DNA from: Bryobacterales bacterium
GTDB taxonomy: Bacteria > Acidobacteriota > Terriglobia > Bryobacterales > Bryobacteraceae
Reading direction: 5' to 3'
Assembly: GCA_003135055.1 (NCBI GenBank)
Contig: PLDF01000174.1
Span: 22,149 to 83,232 of the forward strand
Length of the DNA stretch: 61,084 nucleotides
Positions 52,039 to 60,991 of this stretch are shown here, piece after piece (position 1 is the stretch's first letter; every line of letters begins with the position of its first letter). Under the pieces are notes generated by a model. That model was not told the origin of the DNA and searched no databases. It worked only from the letters and a program-made list of their open reading frames with translations. Both the position numbers and the translations under genes were made by a program.

Positions 52039-53642
52039 AACTAAATCTGACTCTGCTATTGACCGTCGCCTTATCCGCGGCAGCCCAGCAGCCGAAGGCC
52101 GCTGACAACTGTGTTCCGCCGCCGAGCGCGCTGGCGCCCACGCTGCCCGCCAGGATTTTGGATGGCATGGGGACGGTGCATCTGCCCATGACCACATCCA
52201 GCGCCGAAGCGCAGCGATTCTTCGACCAGGGCGTGGCGCAGATGCATTCGTTCTGGGCGCGCGAGGCGGAGCGCAGCTTCTTGCAAGCCGCCGCGCTGGA
52301 CCCGGCCGCCCCCATGCCCTACTGGGGCATCGCCATGGTGGCCGCCGGCGATTGGCGTCCGCGATTCCAGATCGATACGCAAGACGCGTTCTTCGGGAAG
52401 CAAGTGGCTCCCGCTACATCGCGCGCCCGCGCCGCAGCCGCGAAGGCGGTGGAGCTGAGTCAGGCGCCCGGGAAAGCGACCGATCTGGAAAAGATGTACG
52501 CAGCCGCCATCGCCGCGCGCCGCAACCCCGAGGCCAAAGATCCCGAGGAGGCTTTCGTGAAGGGCCTGCGCGCATTGCTGGCGGCGCATCCGGGCGAAGT
52601 GGAAGCCGAGCTCGATTTGGCCTTGATGATCATGCGCGGGTTCACCGAGCCGGAGAAGAAACCGGTGGCGCCGGGCAGCATGGAGGCCGTCGCGATCTTG
52701 CGTGCGCTCTTGCCCAAAGCGCCGGAGCATCCGGGCGTGCACCATTACATCATCCACGCTTTTGAAGGCTCGACGTTTGCCAAAGATGCGTGGCCCAGTT
52801 GCGAGAAATACGCACAACTGGTCACCAATATTCCGCACGCGCTCCACATGCCGGGGCACATTTATTCGCAGACCGGCCGCTGGAGCGATGCCGAGAAATC
52901 GTTCGCCGCCGCCGCGGTGAATGAGCGCATGTGGATGGCGCAAGACAAGCTCTACGGCAATGGCCATCACGGGCACAACGTTCACTACCTGGCTACCGCT
53001 TACTCCTTTGAAGGACGCTATGACGATGCCGTTGAAGCCGCCAGGGAACTGCTTCAGTTCAAGGAGAACCCCGCACAGCAGGCCGCGGCGGATGGAGTGG
53101 GCAGCGCCACGGCGCAGGGCTGGTTCGCCATGCTGCGCACCTTGGTCCAGTTCGAGAAATGGGACGCGATTCTGGCCGGCGACATGCTGCCCGTGTTAGC
53201 CCGACCGCGTCAGGAGGCCTGGAGGCATTGGGCGCGAGCGCTGGCGTATGCCAACCGGGGCGATGCCGCCAAAGCGCGCGACGAGGCGGCGAAATTCGAC
53301 GATTCTCTGGCGGATTACCGCGGGCGCACGCATCGCGCGAATCCCGCCGAGCTGGAAGTGGCGCGGCAAGAGATGCAGGCTCACCTCGAGCTTGCCGCCG
53401 GCCACACGGACCGCGCGCTGAAGTTATTCGAACAGGCCAGCAAGGCGGAACGGCATCTGATCTACACCGAGCCGCCATACTACCCGCGGCCGGTAGCCGA
53501 GCCATGGGGACACGCCGCGCTGAAGGCCAACAAGCCGCGGCTGAGCGAGCGGGCGTTCCGGGTCGCGCTGGAGCAATACCCCAACGATGCGCATGTGCTC
53601 CATGCCGCGGCGGGTACCGTTGCTGTTGCCGAGGTCCGCTAA
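52035..53642 (+). CDS. Exported TPR protein co-translated with SCO
   Basis: 535 residues beginning at GTG 52035, with a signal peptide (LLLTVALSAAAQ). TPR-like helices: AQRFFDQGVAQMHSFWAREA, SFLQAAALDPAAPMPYWGIA, HPGVHHYIIHAFEGSTFA, HMPGHIYSQTGRWSDAEKSF and ALKLFEQASKAERHLIY. His-rich stretches (NGHHGHNVHY) are conserved in this family. The overlap with the SCO gene suggests both belong to one copper or redox function, but a direct role is not known. Confidence 0.85.
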   Translation: MKLNLTLLLTVALSAAAQQPKAADNCVPPPSALAPTLPARILDGMGTVHLPMTTSSAEAQRFFDQGVAQMHSFWAREAERSFLQAAALDPAAPMPYWGIAMVAAGDWRPRFQIDTQDAFFGKQVAPATSRARAAAAKAVELSQAPGKATDLEKMYAAAIAARRNPEAKDPEEAFVKGLRALLAAHPGEVEAELDLALMIMRGFTEPEKKPVAPGSMEAVAILRALLPKAPEHPGVHHYIIHAFEGSTFAKDAWPSCEKYAQLVTNIPHALHMPGHIYSQTGRWSDAEKSFAAAAVNERMWMAQDKLYGNGHHGHNVHYLATAYSFEGRYDDAVEAARELLQFKENPAQQAAADGVGSATAQGWFAMLRTLVQFEKWDAILAGDMLPVLARPRQEAWRHWARALAYANRGDAAKARDEAAKFDDSLADYRGRTHRANPAELEVARQEMQAHLELAAGHTDRALKLFEQASKAERHLIYTEPPYYPRPVAEPWGHAALKANKPRLSERAFRVALEQYPNDAHVLHAAAGTVAVAEVR

Positions 53643-54063
53643 GGAGATAGGATTGGCGCCGGGTTTCGGCTTGCGCCTCGGCGGTCTGCCGATGATGGCG
53701 ATCCCGGCCGCGTCACTCCACCGCCCCTAAACGCAACACTGTTCACTTTGCGAGGCCCCTTGCCTGGCGTTTCGTTGGATTGCGATGCCCCCGGATACTC
53801 ATTGCCGTACCGTACCGTCAAGTCGGAGCACGAATCGGATTTGGCGACTTGAGCCGCCCAGGTCCGTGAGGTGTATCGCAACGGTTTTGACATAACATCG
53901 GAAGGCCCGTAAATCGCGGGGTTGACGCGTGTCATATGTCCGGGTCAAAATGAGGCGATGATAATTAATTACGGCTACGCGCCCGCGTCTCGACCGACGA
54001 CCAGAACCTCTTCCGGCATGTTCAGCGGAGGTGAAAGGCCGAAGAGCAGGCCAAGGCCGAACT
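53643..54063. other. Intergenic, no gene seen
   Basis: 421 bp after the TPR gene with no supportable frame. The composition falls slightly in GC towards 53950, where the remnants on the minus strand end. Confidence 0.5.
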
Positions 54064-54279
54064 CTACGCCCAATATCCGCAGGTCTCCCCTGGCTCAAAG
54101 CCTAGATACCAGCCTAACTGGTCATAAGAGAGACGGCCGATGTCACCCACTTCGAACTGAGCATAGTCACGACTATTGACCTTCAATTCTCGCGGTTCGC
54201 GAGTCGCGTCCTCGAAGGTAATATAGTAACTACTGGTGGAAACTTGTTCCCGTTTAGCGACAATGCGCGCCTGTACCGG
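54064..54279 (-). pseudogene. DUF2500-like C-terminal fragment
   Basis: VQARIVAKREQ, SSYYITFEDATREPRELKVN, YAQFEVGDIGRLSYDQLGWY and LGFEP resemble the end of DUF2500/YhhM-like proteins (VxAKR...YYxTF...L..GDxGxLxYQG). No start, signal or membrane helix belongs to it; its upstream side is fused to the integrase remnant. Confidence 0.55.
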
Positions 54280-54776
54280 CGATGCGAGCCGCCTTGATGT
54301 AAGCGTCGAGATATTCTTCGAGCTTGTGATGGCAGGGCATTTCATTCAGCTTGCCGTTCTTTTCGTGGAGGCGCAGCCACCAGCGCTTTTTCTGCGGAAA
54401 GTGATCCTCGACCGTGAGCGCGCCGACCGCACCAACGCGCGCGAAGGTAAGGTGTACGTCATCACGGCGATAATGGCCCGGTCGCGCAGACCCACGACGG
54501 TTGAAACATCTATGCCGGTGAGCAGCGCGGTTGCTTCCTCGGAGGACAGCACCGGCGTAAGGCCCTTCGTCACCGAATGGCGCGGCCCCCGGACGGAGTG
54601 CGCGGGATTCGATGGCATCACCTGACCCGTTACCAGCCAGTTGAACAGAATTGGGGATACAGACCAGATGTTGCTTGACCGTCGGGGCTGACCGCTTGCC
54701 CGGCAGCTGTTCGAGATACGCGGCCACACGCACCGGCTGCACAATACCCTGTTCAAGCATAATCGGGAGGGCCATC
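54280..54776 (-). pseudogene. Tyrosine recombinase/integrase remnant
   Basis: The N-terminal SAM-like part is seen in MALPIMLEQGIVQPVRVAAY, LEQLPGKRSAPTVKQHL and, in another frame, FNWLVTGQVMPSNPAHSVRG. The catalytic domain begins with VLSSEEATALLTGIDVSTVV and GLRDRAIIAVMTYT, then shifts frame again to GALTVEDHFPQKKRWWLRLH and EKNGKLNEMPCHHKLEEYLD. It stops before the HxxR and Tyr boxes. At least two frameshifts and a 3' truncation make it inactive. No attachment site or element ends were found. Confidence 0.8.
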
Positions 54777-54885
54777 GTTAAGCCTATGAATGAAAACTGC
54801 ACGCAAGGGTTTGAAAGGGTTTGGTTGAAAACGGGCTGGCTATTTAGCCGGTACCGCGTCAAAATCAACCTATGCGCAGGGCATC

Positions 54886-57213
54886 ATGCGGCTGAAATCG
54901 CGTATGACCATTGCGGCGCTGGCGATCGCGGCCGCCGGTCTCATGACGGAGCGGGCGCGGACGCAGCAAGCTTCCGCGCCAGCCCGCGGCAAGGCTACAG
55001 CCGGCAACAAGTACGTGGACCCCGCACAGTGCGAACCGTGTCACACCGGCATCGCGAACAGTTTCCGGAAAACCGGCATGGGCCGGTCGTTCCACCGGTT
55101 AGAACCCGGAAACGCAATAGAGGATTTCACGCCGGGGAAGCCGTTCTATCACGAGGCGTCCGACTGTTACTTTGCCATGATCGAGCGCGGCGGCAAGTAT
55201 TATCAGCGCCGCTGGCAGAAGGGATTCGATGGCCGGGAAACCAATGTCGATGAGAAGCAAGTGGACTTCGTCATGGGCTCCGGTAATCATGTGCGGGCAT
55301 ATCTCCACCTGACCAGCCGGAATACGCTGCAGCAATTGCCGCTCGGCTGGTATGCGGAGAAGGGCGGTTATTGGGCCATGTCGCCGGGATTCGACCGGCC
55401 GGATTTTCCCGGTTCGACGCGCGTGGTGACCTATGAGTGCATGTTTTGCCACAACGCATACCCGTCGATTCCGCGGGGCCACGAGGAAGTTGGCGCCAGG
55501 GCGGAGTTCCTGCAGCCTATACCGCTGGGGATCGATTGCCAGAGATGCCATGGGCCGGGCGAGCGCCATATCGAAACCGCCGCCAGGGCAGGCGCGAAGG
55601 TGGAGGAGATTCGCGCGGCCATTGTGAATCCGAAGCGTTTGAACCCCGGCCGCGAATTAGAGGTCTGCATGCAGTGCCATCTCGAGACCACCACGGCCCC
55701 TCTGCCGCATGCCATCCGGCGGTTTGATCGCGGACCTTTCTCCTACCTGCCGGGACAGCCGCTGGGGGATTTCCGGTTGACGTTCGACCGCGCGGGAGGA
55801 ATGGGAGACGGATTTGAGCTTGCGTATGGGGCCTACCGGATGCGCCAATCCCAATGTTTCCTGAAGAGCGATGGGAAGTTCAGATGCACCACCTGCCACG
55901 ATCCGCATGACATCCCCAGGGGAGAAGCGGCCACGGTTCGCTACAACGCTATTTGCCGCGATTGCCATGCGGCGGCGTTGGAACGAACGGTAGCGTCCGA
56001 AGCCCACTCGGCGACTCACACAGGCGGCTCGAACTGTGTGAGCTGCCACATGCCGAAGCGGAGGACCGACGACGCGGTGCATGTGGTGATGACGGACCAC
56101 TTCATTCAGAGGCGGCAGCCGGCGGCGGACCTGCTGGCGGAGAAGCCGGAGGTGCGCGAATCGCCGGCGTCTGCGTATCGCGGCGAAGTGGTTCCGTACT
56201 ATCCGGCGAAACTCGCGGCGACGGAAGAGGAGGCTTCGCTTTACCTGGCGCTGGCGCAGATCGTCGAGTGGAGCAATCTGAAGAACGGATTGCCGCGCCT
56301 CGAGAGTCTGATTGAAAAGTATCGTCCGCGACGCGCCGAATATTATGCGGATCTGGCGGAGGGGCTCAGTACCGCGGGCGAACCCGCCAAAGCCATGCCC
56401 TACTTTGAAGAGGCTGTCCGGCACGCGCCCGGTTCGGCGATCATCCTGCGAAAGCTGGGCAGCGCGCAGATGGACTCGGGGCAACTGGCGAAAGCCGAAG
56501 CGACATTGCGCCGCGTGACATCGCTGGCGCCGGACGACGACGGCGCGTGGGGAATGCTGGGTCAGGTTTTGTGGCGCGAAAACAGGAACACGGCGGCGAA
56601 GGCTGCGTTCGAAAAAGCCATAGGCTTCGACGCCGAATTGCCGCAATGGCACGATTCGCTGGGCACGCTGCTGCTGGCGGAGGGCGACGGGGCCGCGGCG
56701 GAGAAAGAGTTCCGCGAGGCGGTGCGAATTCAGCCTGGCAACGCGAAGGTGCAGGCGAATCTGGCGAGCGTGCTGGCATCGCGGAACCAGTTGGCCAGCC
56801 ACGTCGCCGAGGCGCGCTATCACTTCGAGCAGAGCATCCGGTTGAAGCCGGATTATGCCGAGGCACGGCTGAATTATGCGCGCATGCTGGCCTTGATTCA
56901 GGAAACGGGCGAAGCCGAAAAGCAGGCACAGGCGGCGATTGCGGCGGATGCGGGCATGGCGGGCGCCCACCAGTTGTTGGGCGCTCTGCTTGCAACCAGG
57001 GGCGACCTGGAGGGCGCCAAGCGGGAATTGCAGACGGCCGTGCGGCTGCAGCCGGATTTATGGCGTGCGCATTTTGAGCTGGGGGTGGTGCTGGGACGTA
57101 CGCGCGATTACGCCGGCGCCGAGGAACATCTGAAACTTGCGGCGCAAGGGACGGATCCGGACGCGAAGGCATCGGCGCTGCAGTTGTTGCAAAGGTTGGG
57201 CCGAGTTCCGTGA
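54886..57213 (+). CDS. Seven-heme c-type cytochrome with TPR tail (paralog 1)
   Basis: 775 residues with a signal/anchor (MTIAALAIAAAGLM). Seven CxxCH motifs: CEPCH (Cys49), CMFCH (~185), CQRCH (~218), CMQCH (~261), CTTCH (~334), CRDCH (~357) and CVSCH (~384). The region between is typical of acidobacterial 'tetratricopeptide repeat-containing multiheme' proteins (YYQRRWQKGFDGRETNVDEK, VDFVMGSGNH, YLHLTSRNTLQQLPLGWYAE). From ~440 there are seven or eight TPRs (AEYYADLAEGLSTAGEPAKA, GTLLLAEGDGAAAEKEFREA). Predicted periplasmic electron-transfer or decaheme-like partner. It faces its paralog tail to tail. Confidence 0.92.
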   Translation: MRLKSRMTIAALAIAAAGLMTERARTQQASAPARGKATAGNKYVDPAQCEPCHTGIANSFRKTGMGRSFHRLEPGNAIEDFTPGKPFYHEASDCYFAMIERGGKYYQRRWQKGFDGRETNVDEKQVDFVMGSGNHVRAYLHLTSRNTLQQLPLGWYAEKGGYWAMSPGFDRPDFPGSTRVVTYECMFCHNAYPSIPRGHEEVGARAEFLQPIPLGIDCQRCHGPGERHIETAARAGAKVEEIRAAIVNPKRLNPGRELEVCMQCHLETTTAPLPHAIRRFDRGPFSYLPGQPLGDFRLTFDRAGGMGDGFELAYGAYRMRQSQCFLKSDGKFRCTTCHDPHDIPRGEAATVRYNAICRDCHAAALERTVASEAHSATHTGGSNCVSCHMPKRRTDDAVHVVMTDHFIQRRQPAADLLAEKPEVRESPASAYRGEVVPYYPAKLAATEEEASLYLALAQIVEWSNLKNGLPRLESLIEKYRPRRAEYYADLAEGLSTAGEPAKAMPYFEEAVRHAPGSAIILRKLGSAQMDSGQLAKAEATLRRVTSLAPDDDGAWGMLGQVLWRENRNTAAKAAFEKAIGFDAELPQWHDSLGTLLLAEGDGAAAEKEFREAVRIQPGNAKVQANLASVLASRNQLASHVAEARYHFEQSIRLKPDYAEARLNYARMLALIQETGEAEKQAQAAIAADAGMAGAHQLLGALLATRGDLEGAKRELQTAVRLQPDLWRAHFELGVVLGRTRDYAGAEEHLKLAAQGTDPDAKASALQLLQRLGRVP

Positions 57214-57239
57214 CTGGTTGGTTTTGCTATTGTGGAAAA

Positions 57240-57298
57240 CCACTCCCTTACGGTCGTGGCTCCGATCAGAGCCGCGCGCGTCAGCAAGCGGTTTTTGG
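57240..57298. repeat. Dispersed repeat, copy 5 (degenerate)
   Basis: CCACTCCCTTACGGTCGTGG, CTCCGATCAGAGCCGCG and GCGTCAGCAAGCGG form a shortened version of the inverted-arm element at 17248-17327. It fills the 113-bp gap between the two convergent cytochrome genes and could act as a shared bidirectional terminator. Confidence 0.65.
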
Positions 57299-57326
57299 GT
57301 ACCACCGAATCTCGCGGTCGCGGCAA

Positions 57327-59648
57327 TCAATGTCCCAAGCTTCGCAACAACTGCATAGCCGCTGCCTTCGCCTCTGCATCCGTGCCCTGCGCCGCGAGCC
57401 TCAAATGCTCCAGAGCGGCGCCGGCGGCGCCCTTTCGTGCGAGCACCTCTCCCAGTTCGTATTGCGCGCGCCAGAAATCGGGCTGTAAGCGCACTGCGGT
57501 CTGCAACTCGCGCTCGGCGCCGTCGGCGTCGCCTTTGGCAGCCAATAAATCGCCCCACAACTCGTGCGCTGCCGCAACGCTCGCATCCGCTTCCACCGCG
57601 GCCTTCGCCTGCTGCTCCGCTTCTTCGATCCGATTGGTGTTGGCCAGCAACCGCGCATAACCGAGCCGCGAGCCGGCGTAATTGGGCTTCAGGCGAATAC
57701 TCAGCTCGAAGTGATAGCGAGCCTCAGCCACCTGGTTGGCCGCCGGGTCTTGCGATGCCAGCAGATTTGCCAGATTCGCTTGCCACTCCGCGATACCGGG
57801 TTCAATCCGTAGCGCCGCGCGGAACTCCTTCTCCGCCGCCGCCCGATCGCCGCTACGCACCAGCAGCCCGCCAAGATAATTGTGCAGGTCGGGCAATTCG
57901 GAGTCGAGCTTCACCCCTCTCTCCAACGCAAGCTTCGCACCCGCGATCTTGTCTTGCTTCCACAATGCCTGGCCCAACAGCCCCCACGCCACCGGATCGT
58001 CCGCCGCTCTGGCCGTAACGTCCCGCAATATCGTTTCCGCCTTTGCCCATTGCTGCATTTCCACCAGCGCGTGTCCGAATCTCAGCAACACCGCTGCCGA
58101 GGCGGGCGCGCGGCGCACGGCTTCCTCAAAATAGCGAATCACTCGCGCGCCGTCTCCCGCTGCCAGATAGCCCTCGGCAAGGTCGGCGTAGTAGCCGGCT
58201 TGGGGCGGACGATACTGTTCGATGAGGCCCGCCAGACGCGGCAAGCCATCCTTCAGATTGCTTCGGTCGCGGATCTGCGCTACTGCCACATCGAGCGCAT
58301 TCTCCGCCGTCGCCGGTAGCCGGCCCGGATAGTAGGGAACCACCTCGCCGCGATAAGGAGAGGCGGGCGTTTCGCTAGAAACATCTTTCTCCGCCAACAG
58401 ATCGCCCGTGGATGGTTGCGGCCGCCGGATATAGTGGTCCGTCATCACGATGTGCACCGCTTCATCGGTTCTCCGCTTGGGCATGTGACAGCTCACGCAG
58501 GCGGAATTGGCCGTATGCGCGCCGGCCGCAACCGCGCCCTCGATGGCCGCCTGGTGGCAAGTGAGGCAAACGCCGTTGTAGTGCGCGGCGGCGGTCTCTT
58601 CACGCTGAACATTGTGCGGATCGTGGCACGTAGTGCACCGCAGCCTCCCTTCGCTCTTCCGGTAGCACTGCGATTCGAGCAGCCGGTAGCCGGCGTGCGC
58701 TACTTCCAACCTGTCTTCCGGTCCGGACGCACGGTCGAACGACAACCGGAAATCCCCCAACGCCTGCCCCGGCGCGTAAGAAAAAGGTTCCCGATTCTGG
58801 CGCTGGACCGAATTCGGCAGCGGCAGATTGGTGGTCTCAAGATGGCACTGCAGGCATACCTCCATTTCGCGCTCCGGGCTCAAGCGCTTGGGATTTACGA
58901 TGGCCGCGCGAATCTCCTCCGGCTTGGCGCCCGGCTTACCCAGCGCCGCGATGTGCCGCTGTCCCGGGCCATGGCATCTCTGGCAATCGATCCCCGCAGG
59001 CAGCGGCAGAAGATACTGCGCCTCCGCGCCCTCTTCCCGATGCCCATCCGGAATCCTGGGATAGGCGTTGTGGCAGAACATGCACTGGTAGCCCGCCAGG
59101 CGGGTCGCCCCCGGAAAATCCGGCTTGTCGTAACCCGGACTCATTCCCCAGTAACCGCTCTTTTCCGCGTACCAGCCGAGCGGCAATTGCTGCAGCGTGT
59201 TCCGGCTGGTCAGGTGAAGATAGGTCCGCGAGTGATTGCCCGAACCCATGACGAAGTCCACCTGCTTCTCTTCGACGTTAGTTTCCTTACCATCGAATCC
59301 GATCTGCCAGCGGCGCTGATAATACTTGCCGCCGCGCGCGATCATAGCAAAGTAATTGTCCGACGCCGCGTGATAGAAAGGCTTCACGGTGGTGAGATCC
59401 ACCGCCGGAATCCCAGCCGGCAAGCCGTAGAACGATCGCCCCATGCCGGTCTTCCGGAAACTGTTCGCAATCTCCGCATGGCATCGCGCGCACAACGCCG
59501 CGTCCACGTAGTTGTTCGCCGGGCTCGCTGCCGGACGCGGCGAGGGCGCCGCTTGTTGCGTATACGCGAGCTCCGTCAGGAAGCCGGCAACGGCCACCAC
59601 CGCTGCGATCGCGAGATGCGGCCTCCAGCCCCCGGGTGCTCCGCGCAT
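57327..59648 (-). CDS. Seven-heme c-type cytochrome with TPR tail (paralog 2)
   Basis: 773 residues, colinear with the cytochrome at 54886-57213. The seven CxxCH motifs are CARCH, CMFCH, CQRCH, CLQCH, CTTCH, CLTCH and CVSCH in the same order, and the shared blocks include VDFVMGSGNHSRTYLHLTSR, NTLQQLPLGWYAEKSGYWGM and ASPYRGEVVPYYPGRLPAT. A TPR tail follows. The N-terminus has a hydrophobic anchor (LAIAAVVAVAGFL) after MRGAPGGWRPH. Probable periplasmic electron carrier or enzyme complex subunit. It arose by inverted duplication of paralog 1 or vice versa; sequences have diverged clearly. Confidence 0.92.
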   Translation of the reverse strand: MRGAPGGWRPHLAIAAVVAVAGFLTELAYTQQAAPSPRPAASPANNYVDAALCARCHAEIANSFRKTGMGRSFYGLPAGIPAVDLTTVKPFYHAASDNYFAMIARGGKYYQRRWQIGFDGKETNVEEKQVDFVMGSGNHSRTYLHLTSRNTLQQLPLGWYAEKSGYWGMSPGYDKPDFPGATRLAGYQCMFCHNAYPRIPDGHREEGAEAQYLLPLPAGIDCQRCHGPGQRHIAALGKPGAKPEEIRAAIVNPKRLSPEREMEVCLQCHLETTNLPLPNSVQRQNREPFSYAPGQALGDFRLSFDRASGPEDRLEVAHAGYRLLESQCYRKSEGRLRCTTCHDPHNVQREETAAAHYNGVCLTCHQAAIEGAVAAGAHTANSACVSCHMPKRRTDEAVHIVMTDHYIRRPQPSTGDLLAEKDVSSETPASPYRGEVVPYYPGRLPATAENALDVAVAQIRDRSNLKDGLPRLAGLIEQYRPPQAGYYADLAEGYLAAGDGARVIRYFEEAVRRAPASAAVLLRFGHALVEMQQWAKAETILRDVTARAADDPVAWGLLGQALWKQDKIAGAKLALERGVKLDSELPDLHNYLGGLLVRSGDRAAAEKEFRAALRIEPGIAEWQANLANLLASQDPAANQVAEARYHFELSIRLKPNYAGSRLGYARLLANTNRIEEAEQQAKAAVEADASVAAAHELWGDLLAAKGDADGAERELQTAVRLQPDFWRAQYELGEVLARKGAAGAALEHLRLAAQGTDAEAKAAAMQLLRSLGH

Positions 59649-60127
59649 GGTTAGAATTGTCGCATGGAGGCGCCGGGACGAGAAGCTGGCCCGCTCGCCC
59701 GTCCGGACCGGGTCCCAGCGTGCAGCCGGCTCGGAATTCGCGGAACGCGCGGGTGGATGGGATCTTTTCTAACTGTTCGCGCGCGCCGGCCTTATCGTTT
59801 TCAACGTAGCCTAAGTCTCACGAGCCATGCTCCTCAACTTACTAGGCTAACCTGAGTTTCTACATTCCAGCCAGGCCGGAGGTGGGACAGACGATCGGTT
59901 TATGTCGTCTGTCTTTCGCGCGGCATGACAGACCACAGAAGGCGATGGTCTGTCCCACCAGAGCCGCCTAATAGGTGTCTGTGCGTTCACAATCGTGTGA
60001 ACGCGCCTCGGCCCTCGCGCAAACACATCCTCGCACTTGGTGACAGACCCTTAGTCGACATATTGACACTCGCCTTACCGTAGATGCACGATATGATAGT
60101 AACCCGTAAGCTACAAAAAGGAGTCGT
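59649..60127. other. Intergenic with inverted repeats
   Basis: No gene. GGTGGGACAGACGATCG at 59880 and GATGGTCTGTCCCACCA at 59944-59960 form a long inverted pair, again the GTGGGACAG family. A third copy of the GCGTTCACA-TGTGAACGC palindrome lies at 59983-60004. AAAAAGGAGTCGT just before 60128 is a good ribosome binding site for the DUF1080 gene. Confidence 0.6.
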
Positions 60128-60970
60128 ATGTCCCAAAACCGTTTCTCCGCAGCCTTGGCGCTGTGCGCCGCCTTGATTGCGGCCGCCATCGCGCAGCAAT
60201 CGAAGCCCGGCGATCTCGGATTCACGGATACGCCGATGCTTCCCGGCCTCCCTTGGCACGTCCACGACCCCGCCCGTCCCCACCCCAAGGTGGTCACTCC
60301 CGGCGAGACGCCCGGCGCCCCGCCTTCCGACGCCATCGTCCTATTCGACGGCAAAGATCTATCTCAGTGGACGCAGATGGGCCGCGGCGCGGACGCCGGC
60401 AAGATGGTGGACGCCCGCTGGAAGGTTGGCAGCGGTTACTTTGAGGTTGCAGGCGGGACCGGGAATCTTCTGACACGCGAAAAGTTCGGGGATTGCCAGC
60501 TCCACGTCGAATGGGCGTCGCCCGCCGTTGTGCGGGGCACAAGCCAGGGGCGCGGCAACAGCGGCGTGCTGCTGATGAGCCGCTATGAGATTCAGGTGCT
60601 GGACGCTTACAACAATCCGACCTATGCCGACGGACAGGCAAGCGCTATCTATGGGCAGTGGCCGCCGCTGGCGAATCCCGCGCGGAAGCCCGGCGAATGG
60701 AACACTTACGACATCCTGTTCGAAGCCCCGAGCTTCGACGGGGAAAAGCTGCTCAGGCCGGCGTACGTAACTGTGATTTACAACGGAGTCATGGTTCACC
60801 ATCACAAGGAACTGATGGGTCCCATGATCTACCGGCAAGTGGCGCATTATACTCCGCATGAGTCCGAGGAGCCGCTGATGTTGCAGGACCATAACGGGGA
60901 TCTGGTGCGCTACCGGAATATTTGGATCCGCCGTCCCGCCAGTTACGACCAACCGGAGGCGCAAAAGTAA
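60128..60970 (+). CDS. DUF1080 (3-keto-disaccharide hydrolase-like) secreted protein
   Basis: 280 residues with a signal peptide (LALCAALIAAAIAQQ). The DUF1080 domain (about 65-275) shows IVLFDGKDLSQWTQMG, GTGNLLTREKFGDCQLHVEW, GRGNSGVLLMSRYEIQVLDA, YDILFEAPSFDG, VTVIYNGVMVHHHKELMG and LQDHNGDLVRYRNIWIR, the complete concanavalin-like pattern. Members hydrolyse 3-keto-glycosides in sugar use by soil bacteria. Start supported by AAGGAG. Confidence 0.9.
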   Translation: MSQNRFSAALALCAALIAAAIAQQSKPGDLGFTDTPMLPGLPWHVHDPARPHPKVVTPGETPGAPPSDAIVLFDGKDLSQWTQMGRGADAGKMVDARWKVGSGYFEVAGGTGNLLTREKFGDCQLHVEWASPAVVRGTSQGRGNSGVLLMSRYEIQVLDAYNNPTYADGQASAIYGQWPPLANPARKPGEWNTYDILFEAPSFDGEKLLRPAYVTVIYNGVMVHHHKELMGPMIYRQVAHYTPHESEEPLMLQDHNGDLVRYRNIWIRRPASYDQPEAQK

Positions 60971-60991
60971 CCGTTACCCGGAGTGCATCGT

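Noticed and set aside
60063..60105. Promoter TTGACA ... TATGAT before the DUF1080 gene
   Set aside because: The spacing is about 23 bp, too long for sigma-70; the 18-bp alternative CACGAT is a poor -10.
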